Below are positions 59,907-64,000 of a DNA stretch of 64,000 nucleotides, piece by piece. This DNA comes from Streptomyces sp. CC0208 (GTDB lineage: Bacteria; Actinomycetota; Actinomycetes; Streptomycetales; Streptomycetaceae): contig NZ_CP031969.1 in the NCBI RefSeq assembly GCF_003443735.1, positions 2,604,001-2,668,000 on the forward strand. The letters are read 5' to 3'. Position 1 is the first letter of the stretch. Each line of letters opens with the position of its first letter. The position numbers and the translations under genes are program-made. The notes under the pieces are model-generated. The model was not told where the DNA came from. It saw nothing but the letters and a program-made list of their open reading frames with translations, and did not search any database.

Positions 59907-62900
59907 TCAGGCCGCCCGGTACGCCTGCGTCAGCTTCCGCACCGCCTCTCCGTAGCGTCCGGTCAGAAGGAGGTGCTCGGCGTCGGCGAAGGGCGCCGCG
60001 ACGGCAGCCGTCATGCGCAGGCCCGCCTTCCGCTGGACGATCAGCCGGGCCTTCTCGACGAGCGCGCGGCCCCGGTCGTCGGCACCGGCCCGCTCGGCCG
60101 CCCCGGCCGCGGCCCCGAGCGCCGTGAGCGTGGCCGCCCCGCCCTCCGGGACCTTGGTGAGGGTGGTCAGGCCCCAGCCGTACGGGAACTGCGGATCGTA
60201 CGTCGTGTCGCCCACGTTGATCGGCAGCTGGGCCTCGGACCTGGGCCAGGTGACGGGCAGTCGGCCGGTGAAGGCACGCCTGCCGTAGAGGACGTCCGCG
60301 ACGCCGTCGCCCTCGGTGCCCGGCAGCCAGGAGGCGACCAGGGCGTCGATGTCGCCGAGCCGGTCGCCGATGAGCTGCGGTCGCCCGGAGACGATCAGCA
60401 CCGCGCACCTCATGGCGGCGCACACCTTGTCGACGGCGGCTTTGTCGGCCGCCGACAGCTCCAGGTCGTGGCCGTTTCCGACGTCTCCGACACCCTCGGC
60501 GTACGGGGTCTCGCCGACGACGACCACACCGACGTCGTAGCCGCCGGTCGGGGCGGAGGCGTCCTTGGAGTACGTCAGCCGCGCGGAGTTCCTGTGCATC
60601 GCCTCCAGGATCGTCGTGCCGGGGGTGATGTCGCCGGAGGAGCCCTGCCAGGTGACGGTCCAGCCGCCGCTCTGGTTGCCGATGTCGTCGGCGTCGGACC
60701 CGGCGACGTACACCTTCTGCGACTTCTTGAGCGGCAGCAGCCCGCCGCTGTTCTTCAGCAGCACCTGCGACTCGGCGGCCGCCTCGCGGGCCACGGCCCG
60801 GTGCCCGGCGGAACCGATCCGCGAGGCGCCGCTCGTGTCGGCGTACGGCTTCTCGAAGAGCCCCAGCCTGAACTTCTGGGTGAGGATGCGGGACACAGCG
60901 TCGTCGATCCGCTGCTCGCTGACCCGACCTGCCCGCACCTCCTGGATCAGCGCGGTGTGGAAGTCCTGGTAGGCGTAGGGGGCCATGACCATGTCGACGC
61001 CGGCGTTGACGGAGGTCCGGACGTCGGAGGCGTAGTCGCCGGGGATCTGGTCGATGCCGTTCCAGTCGCTGACGACGAAGCCGTCGAAGCCGAGCCTGCC
61101 CTTCAGGACGCCGTTGATCATGTCGGCGCGGGCGTGCATCTTCACCGGGCCCTGGCCGTCCCCGACGATGTCGAGCGAGGAGTACGACGGCATGACCGTG
61201 CCGACGCCCCGGTCCACGGCCGTCCGGTAGGGGGCGAGGTGGATCGCCTCCAGCTGCTTGCGGGTGACCGTGGTGACGCCCTGGTCGATGGTGTAGGTGC
61301 CGGTGGTGGAGGAGCCGTAGGCGGTGCCGCCGTCGCCGACGAAGTGCTTGGCGGTGGCAAGGACCTTGTCGTCTTCCTTCAGGTCCCGTCCGTCGCGGGC
61401 GCCCTGGAGGCCCTGGATGACCGTCTCCATGGACTCGACGAGGGCCGGGTCCTCGCCGAAGGACTCGTAGGAACGGCCCCAGCGTTCGTCCCGGGTGACG
61501 CAGAGGCAGGGCGCGAAGTCCCAGGGAATGCCGGTGGCGCGGACCTCGGCGGCGGTCACTGCCCCGGTCCGCTGGGCGAGTCGGGGATCGCGGGTCGCCC
61601 CGATGCCGATGTTGTGCGGCATGACCGTGGCGCCGACCAGGTTGTTGTGGCCGTGGACGGCGTCGACGCCGTAGACGAGCGGGATCTGGAACCGGGTTGC
61701 CTGCGCCCGGAGTTGGAAGGAGTCGATCATCTTCGCCCAGGCCGCGGGGGTGTTGGGCGTGGGGGTGGAGCCGCCGCCGGAGAGCAACGAACCGAGGTCC
61801 TCGGCGGCGATGTCGGCGCCGGCCCCGACGGCTCCGCGCTCGGCCTGGGTCATCTGGCCGGTCTTCTCCGCGAGGCTCATCCGGGACAGGAGGTCCGCGA
61901 CCCGCTTCTTCACGGGGAGCTTGCTGTTCAGATACGGCAGCCCGTGCGCGTCGATGACGACCTGCGGGGTCTCGGCGGGGGCCTTGGCGCCGGTGACGGT
62001 GAGCTTGAGGGGGACGGTCTCAGCGGCCTCGGAGGCCGCCTTGTCCTTGAGGGTGTGCACCCGGACGGTCCGTGTGGTGCCGGAGGCGGTGCCTGCGGGG
62101 AAGGTGAACTCGCCCTTGAGGGGGGTGTAGTCGGAGGCCGAGGCGGAGCCGCCGGCGGTCTCGTAGGCGACGGTCACGGGCTCGTCGATCGGGGCGGAGC
62201 CGGTGGTGGCGACGGTGACCTTCACGGTGGCCGTGCCGCCCTCCTTGACCGGGTACACGGCGGAATCGGTGAGCACCGAGGCGCGCAGCGACTGGTCGGC
62301 CCTGCCGTACAACTCGACGCCGTCCATGGCGAATCGGCCCGCCGCGCCGACGGGGAGCGTGAGGCCGTAGCCCCACATCGCCGTCAGCCCCAGGACGTGG
62401 TCGATGCCGCCGACGGGCTGGTAGTCGGTCCGGTACACGAAGTCCGTAAAGGGGATCTCGATCTGCTTCCAGCCGGTGAAGTCGTCGGTGAAGGACGTCG
62501 TCCACAGCTCGGACGCCTCACCGTTGGCGCCGCCGTCCTTGAGCTCGAAGGCGATTTTCTTGCCGTTGTCCTGGCCGTCCCACCAGAAGCGGATGCCCTT
62601 GTGGGCGGACCAGTCGTGGGCGGGTTCGGCGAAGGCGAAGTCGTGAGTGAAGCCGCCGTAGCCGCTGATGTCGTAGGTGCCGGAGAGGACCTGGTCTCCC
62701 TCCGGCGCGTCAACTCTGCTGCTGAGCCGGAGAGTTGGCGGGTCGTCAGTGTCGCTGCCCCAGGTGAAGAGGCCGCCCGCAGGCGGGTTGGCGAAGGGGA
62801 CTTCACCCTCGAAGCGGTCCACGGGGACCGGGGGCAGATCGTCGGCGGCGCGCGCGGAGGCGAACGGCAGCAGGGCGGCCAGCAGGGTGGCGGAGGCGAG

Positions 62901-62927
62901 CAGGGCGGTTCTTCGTACGGAACGCAT
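59907..62927 (-). CDS. Secreted glycoside hydrolase family 3 protein (beta-glucosidase-like)
   Basis: The 1006-aa protein has a signal peptide (SVRRTALLASATLLAALLPF), an N-terminal carbohydrate-binding-like beta domain (about 30-200, SGTYDISGYGGFTHDFAFAE), a Calx-beta-like domain (about 205-305) and the GH3 catalytic pair. GH3 marks are RFQIPLVYGVDAVHGHNN, KHFVGDGGT and the nucleophile segment GFDGFVVSDWNGIDQI (Asp in SDW); the C-terminal domain (PYAEGVGDVGNGHDLELS) should supply the acid/base. A short C-terminal extension follows. aagggggaagctcc precedes ATG 62927. It should release glucose or xylose units from oligosaccharides outside the cell. Confidence 0.9.
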   Translation of the reverse strand: MRSVRRTALLASATLLAALLPFASARAADDLPPVPVDRFEGEVPFANPPAGGLFTWGSDTDDPPTLRLSSRVDAPEGDQVLSGTYDISGYGGFTHDFAFAEPAHDWSAHKGIRFWWDGQDNGKKIAFELKDGGANGEASELWTTSFTDDFTGWKQIEIPFTDFVYRTDYQPVGGIDHVLGLTAMWGYGLTLPVGAAGRFAMDGVELYGRADQSLRASVLTDSAVYPVKEGGTATVKVTVATTGSAPIDEPVTVAYETAGGSASASDYTPLKGEFTFPAGTASGTTRTVRVHTLKDKAASEAAETVPLKLTVTGAKAPAETPQVVIDAHGLPYLNSKLPVKKRVADLLSRMSLAEKTGQMTQAERGAVGAGADIAAEDLGSLLSGGGSTPTPNTPAAWAKMIDSFQLRAQATRFQIPLVYGVDAVHGHNNLVGATVMPHNIGIGATRDPRLAQRTGAVTAAEVRATGIPWDFAPCLCVTRDERWGRSYESFGEDPALVESMETVIQGLQGARDGRDLKEDDKVLATAKHFVGDGGTAYGSSTTGTYTIDQGVTTVTRKQLEAIHLAPYRTAVDRGVGTVMPSYSSLDIVGDGQGPVKMHARADMINGVLKGRLGFDGFVVSDWNGIDQIPGDYASDVRTSVNAGVDMVMAPYAYQDFHTALIQEVRAGRVSEQRIDDAVSRILTQKFRLGLFEKPYADTSGASRIGSAGHRAVAREAAAESQVLLKNSGGLLPLKKSQKVYVAGSDADDIGNQSGGWTVTWQGSSGDITPGTTILEAMHRNSARLTYSKDASAPTGGYDVGVVVVGETPYAEGVGDVGNGHDLELSAADKAAVDKVCAAMRCAVLIVSGRPQLIGDRLGDIDALVASWLPGTEGDGVADVLYGRRAFTGRLPVTWPRSEAQLPINVGDTTYDPQFPYGWGLTTLTKVPEGGAATLTALGAAAGAAERAGADDRGRALVEKARLIVQRKAGLRMTAAVAAPFADAEHLLLTGRYGEAVRKLTQAYRAA

Positions 62928-62979
62928 GGAGCTTCCCCCTTGGCTCTCGTAATCCACTTGTGACTTACCTCGCGCCGTG

Positions 62980-63008
62980 AGTTAACTGGTAGCCCATAAG
63001 ACCGTCAA
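62980..63008 (-). promoter_or_regulatory. Likely promoter of the GH3 gene
   Basis: On the minus strand ttgacg (63003-63008) and ttaact (62980-62985) are spaced by 17 bases, about 55 bases before the start codon. It overlaps the 3' end of the neighbouring remnant gene. Confidence 0.55.
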
Positions 63009-63433
63009 GACGGCAGGCAGGCGCGGAACTCACACCAGACGACTTTGCCCGGATCCCGTTCACGGATGCCCCAGTCGTCCGCCAGGGCCTCGACGAGGAG
63101 GAGGCCGCGGCCGCGTTCCACGTCCGGGGACGGGCACGCCGGGTGGATCTCGCCGGAGCCGCTGTCGTGGACCTCGACGCGGAGGACCCCGTCGGTGGCG
63201 AGGGTCAGTGCGAGTTGGAAGCAGCGGCCCGGCGGAACACCGTGCAGGAGGGCGTTGGTGGCGAGTTCGCTGACACAGAGCAACACGTCGTCGCTCCGCC
63301 GGGTCAGCCCCCAGTCGGCGAGGGTGATGCGGGAGCAGATCCGCCAGATCCTGGAGTACACGGAACCGGTCCACATGAGCTTCCAGATCATGCCGATGGA
63401 GCGGACGCCGCACACCTGCCTGGACGGGCCCAT
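63005..63433 (-). pseudogene. ATP-binding (RsbW-like anti-sigma type) protein gene, 5' end lost
   Basis: The frame encodes a HATPase_c fold of the small Streptomyces anti-sigma-like family: SELATNALLHGVPPGRCF (N box), VEVHDSGSG, and ERGRGLLLVEALADDWGIRE. The domain starts abruptly at LADWGLTRRSDD; the usual first 40 or so residues are missing. The upstream part of the frame (MIWKLMWTGSVYSRIWRICS) is simply the antisense of the DUF5753 remnant. Therefore the real 5' end seems to have been deleted at about 63330. It could still be translated from an internal start such as 63391, but the product would lack part of the fold. Confidence 0.65.
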
Positions 63434-63617
63434 GGTGCTACTGGAAACGCCCGAGTACGAGCGGTTGGTCTACTTGGAGGTGCAGCGTGCGAGTTTCCTC
63501 GTAGAGGATCGAGACGAGGTCAGCGACTATCACCTCCAGTATGGAATGCTCCGGTCACAGGCCCTCTCGCCGGACGAGAGCGTGCGCCTCTTGAACGGAC
63601 TTCTAGGAGAGTCATGA
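63324..63617 (+). pseudogene. DUF5753 (WhiJ-like) regulator gene, 5' end lost
   Basis: The frame from about 63324 reads MREQIRQILEYTEPVHMSFQ and continues to LLNGLLGES, which matches the C-terminal part of the XRE-DUF5753 regulators common in Streptomyces. The helix-turn-helix and the first part of DUF5753 (about 190 residues) are absent; upstream the frame runs through antisense of the ATP-binding gene. The stop overlaps the DUF397 start (ATGA), as in intact loci. Confidence 0.7.
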
Positions 63618-63808
63618 GCACCGCAGACAACCTGACGTGGTTCAAGTCCAGTTACAGCGGCAGCCAGGGCGGCGACTGCGTCGAGGTCGCCGCCCAGCCG
63701 TCCGCCGTCCACGTGCGCGACTCCAAGAACACCGGTCTGAACTTCACTGTCATGTCGGGCACTTGGGCCGCTTTCCTCGGGCTCGCTCGGCGGGGCGGTC
63801 ACATCTAG
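63614..63808 (+). CDS. DUF397 protein
   Basis: The 64-aa protein has the DUF397 pattern: LTWFKSSYSGSQGGDCVEVA, VHVRDSKNTG and a Trp-containing C-terminus (SGTWAAFLGLARRGG). DUF397 proteins are small partners of WhiJ-like XRE-DUF5753 regulators, usually encoded directly downstream, and may antagonise them. aggagag precedes ATG 63614, which overlaps the stop of the truncated regulator, so this gene may now lack its partner. Confidence 0.88.
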   Translation: MSTADNLTWFKSSYSGSQGGDCVEVAAQPSAVHVRDSKNTGLNFTVMSGTWAAFLGLARRGGHI

Positions 63809-64000
63809 GGGAGTGCATCGGCTCACGGAAGCGGGCCACCGCGAGGGGCACCTTGTCACCGCACAGCGCCCGCGCAGCCCTCGACACCGTTCGTTGGTGT
63901 GCTGGGGTGAGGGGGCCGTCCCTGACCAGCACGCCCACCGGTCCGGAGGAGTCCGGGCGGAACGTGTCCGGGTGGGAGACGTCGGGAAGTCGACGGCCCG
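63750..64000 (-). CDS. Partial hypothetical protein running in from the window edge
   Basis: On the minus strand a frame is open from the last bases of the window to 63750, reading RRLPDVSHPDTFRPDSSGPV, GVLVRDGPLTPAHQRTVSRA, ALCGDKVPLAVARFREP. Residue composition looks like a real protein in the upstream part. The last 59 bases overlap the DUF397 gene in antisense. I do not recognise the family, and the 5' part lies outside. Confidence 0.4.
   Translation of the reverse strand, partial: GRRLPDVSHPDTFRPDSSGPVGVLVRDGPLTPAHQRTVSRAARALCGDKVPLAVARFREPMHSPRCDRPAERARGKRPKCPT

Overview
The window is chromosomal DNA from a high-GC actinomycete, almost certainly a Streptomyces. Codon third positions are nearly always G or C, GTG starts are common, and the gene order (ftsY, glucose permease, smc, acyP, fpg, rnc, rpmF, coaD, rsmD, recG, rpmB, thiD/thiL, ddl, gpsA, plsC, cofC, hup, leuDC, ndgR, tRNA-Glu/Gln cluster, gltX, two conservons, acyl-CoA carboxylase) matches, as I remember it, the conserved Streptomyces core around the S. 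coelicolor SCO5535-SCO5580 region. I see no rRNA, CRISPR array, prophage or intact insertion sequence.

Layout. 1-9.5 kb: end of a prim-pol protein, ftsY, a luciferase-like monooxygenase, a glcP-type sugar permease and smc; the smc hinge region carries an in-frame copy of a Streptomyces-type GC-rich repeat. 9.5-19.1 kb: acyP, a secreted CAP-domain protein, a HxlR regulator, then a long leftward housekeeping run (recG, rsmD, coaD, a SepIVA/DivIVA-like coiled coil, DUF177, rpmF, rnc, fpg). 19.3-24 kb: a translationally coupled Hsp90-paralogue/TPR pair. 24-34 kb: DAK2 (FakA-like) protein, rpmB, thiD-thiL, a lone Lrp/AsnC effector domain, a DUF3515 lipoprotein, ddl, gpsA-plsC, cofC (coenzyme F420 synthesis) and a HU protein with a histone-H1-like tail. 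34-41.6 kb: leuCD facing ndgR, five tRNA genes (three Glu-CTC, two Gln-CTG), a HAD phosphatase with a duplicated start region, gltX and a fumarylacetoacetase-like hydrolase. 41.6-53.1 kb: a small repeat-containing ORF and two tandem conservons (cvnABCD twice). 53.2-64 kb: acyl-CoA carboxylase epsilon and beta subunits, then less conserved genes: a family 8 polysaccharide lyase, YceI protein, a TPM-like membrane protein, a large family 3 glycoside hydrolase, and a damaged whiJ-like regulatory locus.

How the genes work together. FtsY serves membrane protein targeting, and Smc and HU organise the chromosome. RNase III, L32, L28, GltX and the tRNA-Glu/Gln genes serve translation and RNA processing. 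LeuCD with NdgR is a biosynthetic unit beside its regulator. Each conservon encodes a membrane sensor ATPase, a roadblock protein, a DUF742 protein and a Ras-like GTPase, thought to act as a G-protein-like signalling complex at the membrane. The most unusual points are the repeat inside smc, the Hsp90-TPR pair with an altered catalytic loop, the ANPRRT-repeat small ORF beside conservon 1, and the deletion scar that fuses two divergent genes at 63.33 kb.
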